A stretch of DNA of 64,000 bases from VRUE01 sp035557635 (GCA_035557635.1 DATMDR010000049.1:1-64000); one strand, 5' to 3'. Counted from the first letter of the stretch, positions 40,499 through 49,585 are shown. The notes: generated by a model not told the origin, from the letters alone. Translations and numbers: made by a program.

Positions 40499-40921
40499 GT
40501 GAGTTGGGCCGAGCAGGCCATGAGCCGCCTCGACGAGGCGGGGTACAAGAGCGGCGCCGCCCGCCGGCAGGTGGTCGAGCTGCTCGGCGGCGAGCACTGC
40601 GCGGTGACCGCGCTCGAGGTCGACCGCAGGCTGGCCGCGGTGGGGCGCGCGAGCGTCTACCGGACGCTCGAACAGCTCGAGCGATTGCGCCTGGTCCAGC
40701 GGGTCGACATCGGCGGCGACGCCGCCGGCTACGAGCGGCTCGACCCCGAGGAGCACCATCACCACTTCGTCTGCGAGGACTGCGGCAGGCTCGCCCCCTT
40801 CTCCAGCGATGAGCTGGAGCAGGCGATCGAGGCGATCGGCCGCCGTGCCGACTTCACCGTCGCGGCCCACGACGTGGTGCTACGCGGCACCTGCGCACCG
40901 TGCTCGGAGCGCCGTGCCTGA
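40499..40921 (+). CDS. Fur-family metalloregulator (Zur- or Fur-like)
   Basis: A 140-residue repressor with an N-terminal winged helix (TALEVDRRLAAVGRASVYRT, the recognition helix) and a C-terminal dimer domain. The metal motif EEHHHHFVCEDCGR and a second pair CAPCSERRA supply the structural zinc site. The ZIP transporter downstream overlaps it by 8 bases, which favours zinc (Zur), but iron cannot be excluded. The palindrome immediately upstream is its probable operator. Confidence 0.9.
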   Translation: MSWAEQAMSRLDEAGYKSGAARRQVVELLGGEHCAVTALEVDRRLAAVGRASVYRTLEQLERLRLVQRVDIGGDAAGYERLDPEEHHHHFVCEDCGRLAPFSSDELEQAIEAIGRRADFTVAAHDVVLRGTCAPCSERRA

Positions 40922-41651
40922 GGTCGCGATACCGCTTGCCGGCGCCGTCGCGCTGGCGATTCTGATCGGAGGCCGGATCGCGCTGCGGCTCGCCCACACG
41001 CTGCCGACGGTGATCGCGCTCAGCGGTGGCATCGTCGTCGCCGTCGCCCTGCTCGAGGTGCTGCCGGAGGCGATCGAGAACATCGGCGAGGCGCACGACG
41101 CGGTGCCCCTGGTGGCGGCCGGCTTCCTCGCCTTCTTCCTGCTCGAGCGGGTGCTGGTCCTGCATCACCGCGACGAGCCCGAGGAGGCGCGCTCGCACCA
41201 GCGGGTCGGGGTGCTCGGCGCTCTCGGCCTCTCGCTTCACACCTTCACCGACGGGGTCGGCATCGGGCTCGCCTTCAGCGTCAACGTCGAGACCGGCCTG
41301 CTCGTCTTCCTGGCCGTGGTCAGCCATGGCTTTGCCGACGGCCTCAATACCGTCAGCTTCGTGCTCAGCCAGTCAGGCGACAAGCACCAGGCGCTGCGCT
41401 GGCTGCGCATCGACGCGATCGCACCGCTGGCCGGGGCGGTCGTCGGCTCGCTGATCTCGGTCTCCGACCAGACCCTGGGCTACTTCCTCGCCGTCTACGC
41501 CGGGTTCTTCCTCTACATGGGCGCAACTGACCTGCTGCCCGAGGCGCACGCCCACGAGCACGACGGCAAAGGGTCATGGAGCCGCGTCGCGCTGACGATC
41601 GCCGGCTTCGCGGCGATCTACGCGATCACGCTGGTCGCCCACCCGCACTAA
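40914..41651 (+). CDS. ZIP-family metal transporter
   Basis: A 245-residue membrane protein with seven to eight helices. The metal path residues are in LSLHTFTDGVGIGLAF and VVSHGFADGLNTVSFV, equivalents of helices IV and V of ZIP proteins; a histidine-containing loop (LHHRDEPEEARSHQR) precedes them and AHAHEHDG follows later. It probably takes up zinc or another divalent metal. GTG 40914 overlaps the regulator gene by 8 bases, so both are under the operator at 40464. Confidence 0.88.
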   Translation: MPEVAIPLAGAVALAILIGGRIALRLAHTLPTVIALSGGIVVAVALLEVLPEAIENIGEAHDAVPLVAAGFLAFFLLERVLVLHHRDEPEEARSHQRVGVLGALGLSLHTFTDGVGIGLAFSVNVETGLLVFLAVVSHGFADGLNTVSFVLSQSGDKHQALRWLRIDAIAPLAGAVVGSLISVSDQTLGYFLAVYAGFFLYMGATDLLPEAHAHEHDGKGSWSRVALTIAGFAAIYAITLVAHPH

Positions 41652-41660
41652 CGGGAAGCG

Positions 41661-43247
41661 CTACTCCCACTCGATCGTGGCGGGAGGCTTCGAGGAGATG
41701 TCGAGGGCGACGCGGTTGACGCCGCGGATCTCGTTGATGATCCGGTTGGAGACGCGCTCGAGCAGGTCGTAGGGCAGGCGGGCCCAGTCGGCAGTCATCG
41801 CGTCGTCGGAGGTGACGGCACGGATCACGATCGGGTAGGCGTAAGTGCGACCGTCGCCCTGCACCCCGACCGAGCGGACGACCGGCAGCACGCAGAAGGA
41901 TTGCCAGAGCTGGCGGTAGAGCTCGGCGGCGCGGATCTCTTCCTGGAGGATCGCGTCGGCCGCACGCAGGATGTCGAGCCGCTCCCTGGTCACCTCGCCG
42001 CCGACGATGCGGATCGCCAGCCCCGGGCCCGGGAACGGCTGGCGCCAGACCATGCGCTCGGGCAGGCCGAGCTCGGCGCCGACGGCGCGCACCTCGTCCT
42101 TGAACAGCATCCGCAGCGGCTCGACCAGCTCGAACTCAAGGTCCTCGGGCAGGCCGCCGACGTTGTGGTGCGACTTGATCGTCGCCGCGTGGTCGCTGCC
42201 GCCGGACTCGATCACGTCCGAGTAGAGCGTGCCCTGGACCAGGTAGGCGGCGTCATCCAGCTTCGCCGCCTCCTCCTCGAAGACGCGGATGAACTCCTCG
42301 CCGATGATCTTGCGCTTGCGCTCGGGCTCGTCGACTCCGACGAGCCTGGCGAGGAAGCGCTCCTCGGCGTCGACGTGGACGAGGGGTATGCCGAACTGCT
42401 CGAAGGCCGCGACCACCTGCTCGGCCTCGTTCAGCCGCATCAGGCCGTGGTCGACGAAGACGCAGGTCAGTTGCTCCCCCACCGCGCGGTGGACGAGTAG
42501 CGCCGCGACTGAGGAGTCGACGCCGCCGGAGAGGCCGCAGATCACACGCCCCTCGCCGACCTGGGCCTGGACCTTGGCCACCTGCTCGGCAATCACCGAG
42601 TGCGGCGACCACTCCTGCTCGCAGCCGGCGACGTCGCGGAGGAAGCGGGTGAGGATCTTGGTGCCGTAAGGGGTGTGGACCACCTCGGGGTGGAACTGGA
42701 TGCCGTAGAGCCCGCGCTCCGGGCTCTCGCAGGCGGCAACCGGCGAACCGGGGCTGGAGGCGAGCGCCGCAAAGCCCGCCGGCGGCTCGAAGACAGCGTC
42801 GCGGTGGCTCATCCAGCAGTGCTGCTCCTCGGGCAGACCGGCCAGCAGGTGACCGCCCCCGTCCCTCAGGACCAGGTCGGTTCGCCCGAACTCCCCCGCC
42901 TCCGCCGCCTCGACCCGGCCGCCGAGCGCCTGGACCATCACCTGCATCCCGTAACAGATGCCCAGCATCGGGATCTCGAGGTCGAGCAGCTCCCCAGGAA
43001 ACGCCGGCGCGCCCTCCTCGTACACCGATGCCGGCCCCCCGGAGAGGATCAGGCCCTTCGGCTTGCGCTCGCGAATCGCCTCGACCGACGCGGTCGCCGG
43101 CAGCATCTCGGCGAACACCCCGCACTCGCGGATCCGCCTCGCGATCAGCTGCGAGTACTGCCCCCCGAAGTCGAGGACGAGCACCTCCTCGGAGGCCTGG
43201 GCCGGCGCCTCGGCGACGCCGGCCTCAGTCGTCGGCGACTCCAACAC
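41661..43247 (-). CDS. guaA: GMP synthase (glutamine-hydrolysing)
   Basis: A 528-residue enzyme converting XMP to GMP. The class I glutaminase has LDFGGQYSQLIARR, the nucleophile cysteine in MLGICYGMQ and the FHPEV histidine motif (GIQFHPEVVHT). The ATP-pyrophosphatase has GLSGGVDSSVAALL, and the dimer domain ends with DISSKPPATIEWE. The GTG at 43247 (or TTG three bases later) lies inside the 3' end of guaB3, an overlap of 23 bases. Confidence 0.97.
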   Translation of the reverse strand: MLESPTTEAGVAEAPAQASEEVLVLDFGGQYSQLIARRIRECGVFAEMLPATASVEAIRERKPKGLILSGGPASVYEEGAPAFPGELLDLEIPMLGICYGMQVMVQALGGRVEAAEAGEFGRTDLVLRDGGGHLLAGLPEEQHCWMSHRDAVFEPPAGFAALASSPGSPVAACESPERGLYGIQFHPEVVHTPYGTKILTRFLRDVAGCEQEWSPHSVIAEQVAKVQAQVGEGRVICGLSGGVDSSVAALLVHRAVGEQLTCVFVDHGLMRLNEAEQVVAAFEQFGIPLVHVDAEERFLARLVGVDEPERKRKIIGEEFIRVFEEEAAKLDDAAYLVQGTLYSDVIESGGSDHAATIKSHHNVGGLPEDLEFELVEPLRMLFKDEVRAVGAELGLPERMVWRQPFPGPGLAIRIVGGEVTRERLDILRAADAILQEEIRAAELYRQLWQSFCVLPVVRSVGVQGDGRTYAYPIVIRAVTSDDAMTADWARLPYDLLERVSNRIINEIRGVNRVALDISSKPPATIEWE

Positions 43248-44430
43248 CGGCGGAGACCGCCGCGCGCCCGTTCGAGCCCATGCCGACGGCCTGCTCGTTC
43301 TGCAGCTTCTTCCCCTCGCTCATCAGCGCCGGAGCGACCATCACCTCGGCCCGCTGGAAGGAGCGGATGTCCTCGTAGCCACAGGTGGCCATCGAGGTCT
43401 TCAGCGCCCCCATCAGGTTGAAGGTGCCGTCGTTCTCCTGCGCCGGGCCGAGCAGGATCTCCTCCATCGTCCCGTCCTGCCTGGTGGTGACGCGGGTGCC
43501 GCGCGGAAGCGACGGGTGGAAGGTCGCCATCCCCCAGTGGAAGCCGCGGCCGGGCGCCTCCTTGGCGCGGGCCAGGGGCGAGCCGACCATCACCGAGTCG
43601 GCCCCGGTGGCGATCGCCTTGGAGACGTCCCCCCCGGTCCGCATGCCGCCGTCGGCGATCACGTTCACGTACTCGCCGGTCTCCAGCATGTGCTGGGCGC
43701 GGGCGGCCGCGACGTCGGCGATCGCGGTTGCCTGCGGGACGCCGATCCCGAGCACGCCGCGGGTGGTGCAGGCGGCGCCGGGGCCGACCCCGACCAGGAC
43801 GCCGACCGCGCCGGTCCGCATCAGGTGCAGCCCGGTCGAGTAGGAGGCGCAGCCCCCGACGACCGTCGGCACCGGGACTTCGGCGATGAACTCCTTCAAG
43901 TTGAGCGGCTCGACCGTGGTCGAGACGTGTTCGGCCGAGATCACCGTGCCCTGGATAACCAGGATGTCGATCCCCGCCTCGACCGCGATCTCGTAGTGCT
44001 CACGCACCTTTTGCGGGGTGAGCGAGCCGCAGGCCACCGCGCCGCGCTGCTTGATCTCGGCGATCCGCTGCCCGACCAACTCCGGCTTGACCGGCTCGGT
44101 GTAGATCTCCTGCATGATCCGGGTCGCCTCGTGCTTGGGCGCCGCTGCGACCCTCTCCAACTGCTCTTCGGCGTTCTCGAACCGCGTCCAGATCCCCTCG
44201 AGGTTGAGCACGCCGAGCCCGCCCAGCTCGTTGACGAGCACCGCGGTGTCGGGGCTGACCACCCCATCCATCGCAGAAGCGACGAGCGGCAGCTCGAAAC
44301 GGTAGGGGCCGAGGGTCCAGCTGATGTCTATGTCGTCGGGATCGCGGGTGCGGCGCGACGGGACGATCGCGATGTCGTCGAATCCGTAGGCGCGCCGCCC
44401 CTTCTTGCCGCGACCAATATCAATCTCCAA
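43225..44430 (-). CDS. guaB3: GuaB3-type IMP dehydrogenase family protein
   Basis: A barrel protein of about 401 residues without CBS domains. Start region IGRGKKGRRAYGFDDIAIVP, then VASAMDGVVSPDTAVL, the active-site loop VGPGAACTTRGVLGIGVPQ with a cysteine, and IADGGMRTGGDVSKAIATGA match the GuaB3 branch known from mycobacteria. It may convert IMP to XMP or act in another nucleotide reaction; the GuaB3 role is not firmly known. TTG 44430 is chosen because GGAGG lies just before it; a TTG at 44442 would sit on that Shine-Dalgarno sequence. Confidence 0.85.
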   Translation of the reverse strand: MEIDIGRGKKGRRAYGFDDIAIVPSRRTRDPDDIDISWTLGPYRFELPLVASAMDGVVSPDTAVLVNELGGLGVLNLEGIWTRFENAEEQLERVAAAPKHEATRIMQEIYTEPVKPELVGQRIAEIKQRGAVACGSLTPQKVREHYEIAVEAGIDILVIQGTVISAEHVSTTVEPLNLKEFIAEVPVPTVVGGCASYSTGLHLMRTGAVGVLVGVGPGAACTTRGVLGIGVPQATAIADVAAARAQHMLETGEYVNVIADGGMRTGGDVSKAIATGADSVMVGSPLARAKEAPGRGFHWGMATFHPSLPRGTRVTTRQDGTMEEILLGPAQENDGTFNLMGALKTSMATCGYEDIRSFQRAEVMVAPALMSEGKKLQNEQAVGMGSNGRAAVSAGVGVADD

Positions 44431-44468
44431 TTGGTCCTCCAAGGGGGTGGCTGCGTTGAAAAGCCAGC

Positions 44469-45425
44469 CTACACTTCGGCGGGGACCTCCAAGTCGTGGA
44501 CCTCGACCTCATCGAGCAGGCGCTCGACCCGGCTGCGGTCGACCTTGCCGGCGCCGAAGTGCTGGGTCGACTCGGCCCCGCAGGCGACGCCGTAGGCGAC
44601 GCAGTCGGCCGGCGGGCGGCCGTCGTAGCGAGCCGCAGCGTAGCCGGCGAGGAAGGCATCGCCGGAGCCGACGCTCGAAACCGGCTCCAAGGACTTGGTC
44701 TGGACCTCGACGAAGCGGCGTTCCGCCCCCTCGCCGACCACGGCGACGCAGCCGTCGGGACGGGTGATCGCCGCCTCGCCAGCCCCGAGCCGGACCAGCT
44801 CGGAGAGACCGTGGGCCAGGTCGCCGCGATCGGCGAACTCCTGACCGACCAGCTCCTCCGCCTCGCGCTCGTTGGGTGTGACGACCGAGGCGCCGGCGCG
44901 CAGCCCGGCCAGCATCGCCTCGCCCTCGGCGTCGAGGACGACCGCGACGTCGCGGGCGCGCAGGTCGTTGACGAGGCGGGCATAGAGATCCGGCCCGGCG
45001 CCCGGCGGGAGCGTCCCGGCGAGGACGCAGAGCTCGGCACCCTTGGCGAGGTAGTCGAGTCGCTTGGCGAACGTCTCGATCTCCTCCGGGCTGACCGCCG
45101 GCCCCCGCTCGTTGATCTCGGTCTGCTCACCCGAGGTCGGGTCGACCACGGAGAGGTTGATCCTCGTTTCGCCGGCGATCCGGGTGAAGTCGGTCAGCAC
45201 CGCCTCCTCGTTCAGCTGCTCCACCACCCGCGTCCCGGTCGGCCCGCCGGCGAAGCCGGTGGCGATCACCGGCCTGCCGAGCAGGCTCAGCGCGCGCGCC
45301 ACGTTGACTCCCTTGCCGCCGGCGACGGTGCGGCTCTCCACCGCACGGTGGCGATGCCCGAGCCGGAAGTTGGGCACCGCGATCGTTCGGTCGATTGCCG
45401 CGTTGAGGGTGACCGTGAGGATCAT
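44469..45425 (-). CDS. PfkB-family kinase, 1-phosphofructokinase / tagatose-6-phosphate kinase-like
   Basis: A 318-residue ribokinase-fold sugar kinase. MILTVTLNAAIDRT is the typical start of the FruK/LacC branch, TVAGGKGVNVARALSLLG is the first PfkB signature, and SVGSGDAFLAGYAAA holds the catalytic aspartate and anion hole. The phosphosugar substrate is not determined, and no PTS gene is near. It overlaps the carboxypeptidase gene by 4 bases. Confidence 0.88.
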   Translation of the reverse strand: MILTVTLNAAIDRTIAVPNFRLGHRHRAVESRTVAGGKGVNVARALSLLGRPVIATGFAGGPTGTRVVEQLNEEAVLTDFTRIAGETRINLSVVDPTSGEQTEINERGPAVSPEEIETFAKRLDYLAKGAELCVLAGTLPPGAGPDLYARLVNDLRARDVAVVLDAEGEAMLAGLRAGASVVTPNEREAEELVGQEFADRGDLAHGLSELVRLGAGEAAITRPDGCVAVVGEGAERRFVEVQTKSLEPVSSVGSGDAFLAGYAAARYDGRPPADCVAYGVACGAESTQHFGAGKVDRSRVERLLDEVEVHDLEVPAEV

Positions 45426-46684
45426 CTCGAGAAGCGCCTCAGGAAGACCACTCCCATCAGTATCACGAATCCCGCCAGTCCAATTGCGATCGCGTTGTCG
45501 CCGGCGAAGCTGCGGGCGCGGTCTATCGCACTTGCCTTCGGCACGGCTCGCCCGGCCCTGAGCGTCGCCACGGCGGCGCGCCGGCCATCGATGAAGACGG
45601 TGGCCCGTCCGAGTGACGCGCCACGGCGAATCGGCCCCTCGACCTCGGCCGGGGCGCGCACGGCGACCATCAGGCGCTGATCGCCGCGAACGCCGATCTC
45701 GATCGTGCGCGCCGCTCGCAGCGGCAGCTCACCGCCGGAGTAGCGGATCGACGCCTCGGCCAGCTCCTGGCCCCGGCGAATCGGCGTCCGCGGCCGGTAG
45801 CGGGAGAAGCCGTACTCGAGCAGGCGGGTGGTCTCCAGGTCGCGCGCGGACTCGGTCCAGGTGCCGAGCACGGCGGAGATCAGCTCCACCCCCTTGCGCT
45901 CGCCGGAGCCAACCAGGACGTAGTCGGCACCGAAGGTGTGGCCGGTCTTCACCCCGGTCGCCCAGGGCTCGGCGAGGAGGAAGTCGTTGAGCGTCTCGAT
46001 CCGGCGCGGCGACCGCAGGCTGCGCAGCTCGGCGCTGCGCGCGTCGGCGATCCTCGCGAAGGCGGGGATGTCGAGCAGGCGGCGACCCAGCGTGGCGAGG
46101 TCGAGGGCGCTCGAGTAGTTGCCCGCCTCGTCGAGCCCGATCGGGTTCGCGTAATGGGTGTCGGCCAGACCGAGCGCCGCCGCCCGCCGGTTCATCTGCC
46201 GCACAAACCTCTCCTCGGAGCCGGCTGCGGCCAGGGCCAGGTCGGCGGCCGCATCGTTGCCACTGCGCAGGATCAGCCCGTAGAGCAGGTCACGCACGCT
46301 GACCTGCTGTCCCGGCCGCAGTTCCAGCAGCGACTCGCCGAAGATGGCGTCGTACGGGGCGGCTCGCACAATCCTCCTCAGCGGCAGCTCCTGCATCGCC
46401 ACATAGGCGGTCATCATCTTCGTCGTGCTGGCGATCGGCAGCCGCTTACCTCCCGCATGCGATGCCAGCACGTCACCAGTGCGCGCATCGATCAACGCCC
46501 ACGCCCGCGCTTCTAGGCGTGGCGCCACCGCCTCTTCCGCGGGTGGCGCCGTAGGGGGTACCGCCCCTGAGGAAGCTTTAGCTACCGGAAGGGGCGGTGG
46601 GTCCCCTGCGGCGACAGGACCCGCGGACGAGACGGTCGCGAGCAGGACCAAGCCGAGCAGGACAACGAGTCGATGGCCGCTCAC
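45422..46684 (-). CDS. D-alanyl-D-alanine carboxypeptidase (PBP5-type)
   Basis: A 420-residue low-molecular-weight penicillin-binding protein that trims peptidoglycan stem peptides. After a signal peptide (about 4-26) and a linker, the motifs are STTK (IASTTKMMTAY), SGN (ILRSGNDAAADL) and KTG (TGVKTGHTFGAD). A C-terminal membrane helix (near 395-412, NAIAIGLAGFVILMGVVFL) anchors it. Its ATG overlaps the LysM gene stop, so the two wall proteins are co-translated. Confidence 0.94.
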   Translation of the reverse strand: MSGHRLVVLLGLVLLATVSSAGPVAAGDPPPLPVAKASSGAVPPTAPPAEEAVAPRLEARAWALIDARTGDVLASHAGGKRLPIASTTKMMTAYVAMQELPLRRIVRAAPYDAIFGESLLELRPGQQVSVRDLLYGLILRSGNDAAADLALAAAGSEERFVRQMNRRAAALGLADTHYANPIGLDEAGNYSSALDLATLGRRLLDIPAFARIADARSAELRSLRSPRRIETLNDFLLAEPWATGVKTGHTFGADYVLVGSGERKGVELISAVLGTWTESARDLETTRLLEYGFSRYRPRTPIRRGQELAEASIRYSGGELPLRAARTIEIGVRGDQRLMVAVRAPAEVEGPIRRGASLGRATVFIDGRRAAVATLRAGRAVPKASAIDRARSFAGDNAIAIGLAGFVILMGVVFLRRFSR

Positions 46685-46998
46685 CTCAGTTTGAGCTTTT
46701 CGCCGGAGACGAGGATCTGAGGGTCGACACCGGGATTTAGTTCCTCGATCTGACGCAGCGGCACCCTCGTCTTGCGAGCGATCGAGGTGAGGGTGTCGCC
46801 GTTCTGGACTACGTAAGCAGCGACCGCCTTGCGCGTGCCGTCGCCAGCCTTACGGGTCACCTGGCCGGCGGGTCGCCTGCCGTCCGAGTCGTCGGAGTCG
46901 CCGCCTAGCGAGCCGCTGACGACCGCGATGAGGACGACGAAGCTGGCGACCAGGGCGATGATCGCGAGGATGCGGGCAGTGACTGAGGACTTGGCCAT
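46681..46998 (-). CDS. Membrane-anchored LysM protein
   Basis: A 105-residue protein with one N-terminal membrane helix (about 10-30), a serine/aspartate-rich linker (GGDSDDSDGRR) and a single C-terminal LysM domain (YVVQNGDTLTSIARKTRV, NPGVDPQILVSGEKLKL). LysM binds N-acetylglucosamine in peptidoglycan. It has no catalytic domain, so it may position the carboxypeptidase encoded by the overlapping gene downstream. Confidence 0.88.
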   Translation of the reverse strand: MAKSSVTARILAIIALVASFVVLIAVVSGSLGGDSDDSDGRRPAGQVTRKAGDGTRKAVAAYVVQNGDTLTSIARKTRVPLRQIEELNPGVDPQILVSGEKLKLR

Positions 46999-47007
46999 GG
47001 GGCGAGA

Positions 47008-47892
47008 TTATGCGGTCGAGACGTCCCAGACCGTGGCGCGCAGGCGCTCGGCTGCTATTGCCGGGTCGGGCTCGGCGGCGATGCCGCGGGAGACCGGGAC
47101 CAGAGCCGCCGCCGGGCCCGGGGCGAAGGCCGGCCCCAACAGCTCGGGCTGCCCACCCTGGGCGCCGACGCCGGGAATCAGGAAGACAGCACGCGGCATC
47201 AGCTCCCGCAGGCGGGTGATGTGCTGAGGCGCGGTGGCGCCGACGACAGCGCCCATCCCACTCAAGCCGCTCTCCCCCAGCAGCCGGTCCGAGAGGCTGT
47301 CGACAAGGGCGGCGAGGCTCTCGTGCAGCGGTTGCTCCGGGGCCGGCAGGTCCTGGATCCCGGCGGCTCCCGGGTTGCTGGTGCGGACCAGGGCGAAGAC
47401 GCCGGCGCCGGCCTCCGCCGCCGCCGCGACGAGCGGCTCGAGCGCGTCCTCGCCGAGCAGCGGGTTGGCGGTGAAGGCGTCGACTCCCAAGCCCGGAACC
47501 GGCCCGAGGGGCGTCGGCGTCTCCCCGACCAGGGCCTGGGCATAGGCCGCCGCGGTGACCGGGACGTCGCCGCGCTTGCCGTCGGCGATCGTCAACAGGC
47601 CGGCCTCGCTGGCGCTCGCGCACACGTTGGCCAGCGCCGCCCATCCCGGTGCCCCAAGGCGCTCGAAGCAGGCGAGCTGCGGCTTAATCGCGACGCAGGC
47701 GGGACCGGCGCGCTCGATCAGCGAGCGGCAGTGCGCCGCGACGGCTTCGGCTACCCGCTCGGCGACCGGGGCGTCCCCACTGGCCTCGACGGCGGCGAGC
47801 TGCGCCGGGTCGGGGTCGAGGCCGAGGCAGATCTGGCTGCGGCGCTCCTCGACGAGCGCCGCGAGCCGATCCGCAAAGAAGCTCGAACTCAG
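47008..47892 (-). CDS. pyrF: Orotidine-5'-phosphate decarboxylase, probable CTG start
   Basis: This mycobacterial-type PyrF converts OMP to UMP. Needed residues lie in ICLGLDPDPAQL, VAIKPQLACFE, LTIADGKRGDVPVTAA (the Lys-Asp catalytic network) and LIPGVGAQGGQPE. The first ATG/GTG/TTG in frame, GTG at 47625, would remove the first two, so the coding region must begin upstream. No standard start exists there; CTG 47890-47892 overlaps the TGA of the HU gene (CTGA), the same coupling pattern as elsewhere in the window. About 294 residues result, a normal length. Confidence 0.85.
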   Translation of the reverse strand: MSSSFFADRLAALVEERRSQICLGLDPDPAQLAAVEASGDAPVAERVAEAVAAHCRSLIERAGPACVAIKPQLACFERLGAPGWAALANVCASASEAGLLTIADGKRGDVPVTAAAYAQALVGETPTPLGPVPGLGVDAFTANPLLGEDALEPLVAAAAEAGAGVFALVRTSNPGAAGIQDLPAPEQPLHESLAALVDSLSDRLLGESGLSGMGAVVGATAPQHITRLRELMPRAVFLIPGVGAQGGQPELLGPAFAPGPAAALVPVSRGIAAEPDPAIAAERLRATVWDVSTA

Positions 47893-48167
47893 CCTTTGAC
47901 CTTGGCCTTGAGTGCGGAGCCAGCCGAGAAGCGCGGCACTTTGCCGCCCTGAATCGTGATCCGCTCGCCGGTGCGCGGGTTGACGCCCTGGCGCGGGCCA
48001 CGCTCGGCAACGTGGAACTTGCCGAAGCCGGTGAAGCTGACCTCGCCGCCGCTGCTCAGCGTGTCGGTGATCGCGTCGAGGACCGCGTCAACCGCGTCGC
48101 CGGCGGCTTTCTTGCTGCCCACTCGGTCGTCCCCTGCCAGTTGGTCCAGAAACTCAGCCTTAGTCAC
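47889..48167 (-). CDS. hup: HU-family DNA-binding protein
   Basis: A 92-residue nucleoid protein: MTKAEFLDQLAGDDRVGSKK helices and the beta-arm GKFHVAERGPRQGVNPRTGE, whose tip intercalates into DNA. There is no lysine/alanine-rich tail of the kind found in mycobacterial HupB. It starts with GTG 48167 behind a GGAGG sequence and heads the hup-pyrF-LysM-carboxypeptidase run. Confidence 0.95.
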   Translation of the reverse strand: MTKAEFLDQLAGDDRVGSKKAAGDAVDAVLDAITDTLSSGGEVSFTGFGKFHVAERGPRQGVNPRTGERITIQGGKVPRFSAGSALKAKVKG

Positions 48168-48241
48168 GTCGAAGCTCCTCCGTCATCCATCGGTGGTCAG
48201 GTCGGCGGCAATCTAACAGCGCAAACGGCGGCTGGGCCCTC

Positions 48242-49585
48242 CTAGGAGCCACTGACCGCCATCTCGCCGATCAGCAGAGGCGGGGTGCTGACCGAACCGC
48301 CGAACGGCACCCAGCGTGCTTCGGCGCCGACAGCACGGATCGCCTTCAGCATCGAGACCAGGTCGCCGGCGATCGTGAACTCCCGAATCGGCTCCGCGAG
48401 CGCCCCATCCCGGATCGTCCGCCCGGCGGCCCCCACCGAGAAGATGCCCGACACCGGGTTGACGCCAGAGTGGAGGCCGGCCACGTCGGTGACGTAGATC
48501 CCGTCGCCGGCTGCTGCCAGCATCCGGTCGAACTCGAGCGCGCCGGTCGTGACGACCAGGTTGGACGGCGAGACCGCGGGCTGGGAGCGGTAGCTGCCGC
48601 GCCCCGCGCTCGCCGTGGAAGAGACCCCACCGCGCCGCGCGGTGTAGGTGTCGTAGAGGAAGGTGCGCAGCCGCCCCGACTCGATCAGGGCGGTGCGGCG
48701 CCGCGGCGTGCCCTCGGCGTCGAAGGGCGCGGACCCGAAGCCCTCCGGATCGAGCCCGTCGTCGTGCACGGAGAGCGCCTCGGCCCCGATCTCCTCGCCG
48801 ACCCGGTCGGCGAACGGCGAGCGGCCGCGCTGCACGGCGGTCGCGCCGAGCGCCCCGCCCAGGAACGAGACGAAGCTGGCGGCGACGGTCGCGTCAAGAA
48901 CGACGGGGCAGGAGCGGGACTGCGGCTTGCCGGCACCGACCATCGAGGCGGCGCGCTCTCCCCCCTCGCGGCCGATCGCCGCCGGATCGAGCCCGGCCGG
49001 GCCGCGCGCCAACCCGAATCCGAGACCGGTCTCCTTGCCGCCCTCGCCCTCCGCCAGCGCCTGCAGGTAGGCGTGACAGCTCGACGACTCGTACTCGCCG
49101 GCGACCCCGCTGGAGGAGGCGATCGCGATCTGTTCGGCGCTGTCGGCGCAGACCGCCTGTTCGACCGCGACGACGCGAGGATCGGCGTCCAGCCCGCCGC
49201 GCTCGACCGCGATCGCCAGCTCGACCAGGCGCGCCGCCGGCCATTCCACGACGGAGCGGTCGCTGAGCTCCAGGGTGGCTGCCGGCTCGCCGCCGCTCGG
49301 CGGCCCGGCGAACTCGTCCTCGTCGGCGACCCGCGCCATTGCGACGGCGCGATCGGCGAGTGCCGAGACGCCGTCGTCGGAGAGGTCGGTCCCGTAGGCG
49401 TAGCCGCCCCGCTGGCCGATCCAGGCGCGGACGCCGACACCGCGCTGCGTGGCGGCGGTCAGGCTCTCGACGGCGCCGTCGTGCACGCGCACCTCGCGTC
49501 CGGTGTCCGAGGCAGCGTAGGCCTCCGCGTCGGTGGCGCCCGCGGCGAGCGTCGCCTCGACGGCGCGCGTGGCGAGCTCGATCAA
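48242..49585 (-). CDS. pmbA: PmbA/TldE-family metalloprotease subunit
   Basis: A 447-residue partner subunit of TldD. The N-terminal half has SLTAATQRGVGVRAWIGQRGG, the C-terminal half IYVTDVAGLHSGVNPVSGIFS and the family end GGSVSTPPLLIGEMAVSG. PmbA lacks the zinc site, which is in TldD; together they form a heterodimeric protease that processes peptide antibiotics and antitoxins. TTG 49585 overlaps the tldD stop (TTGA); no better start exists. Confidence 0.9.
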   Translation of the reverse strand: MIELATRAVEATLAAGATDAEAYAASDTGREVRVHDGAVESLTAATQRGVGVRAWIGQRGGYAYGTDLSDDGVSALADRAVAMARVADEDEFAGPPSGGEPAATLELSDRSVVEWPAARLVELAIAVERGGLDADPRVVAVEQAVCADSAEQIAIASSSGVAGEYESSSCHAYLQALAEGEGGKETGLGFGLARGPAGLDPAAIGREGGERAASMVGAGKPQSRSCPVVLDATVAASFVSFLGGALGATAVQRGRSPFADRVGEEIGAEALSVHDDGLDPEGFGSAPFDAEGTPRRRTALIESGRLRTFLYDTYTARRGGVSSTASAGRGSYRSQPAVSPSNLVVTTGALEFDRMLAAAGDGIYVTDVAGLHSGVNPVSGIFSVGAAGRTIRDGALAEPIREFTIAGDLVSMLKAIRAVGAEARWVPFGGSVSTPPLLIGEMAVSGS

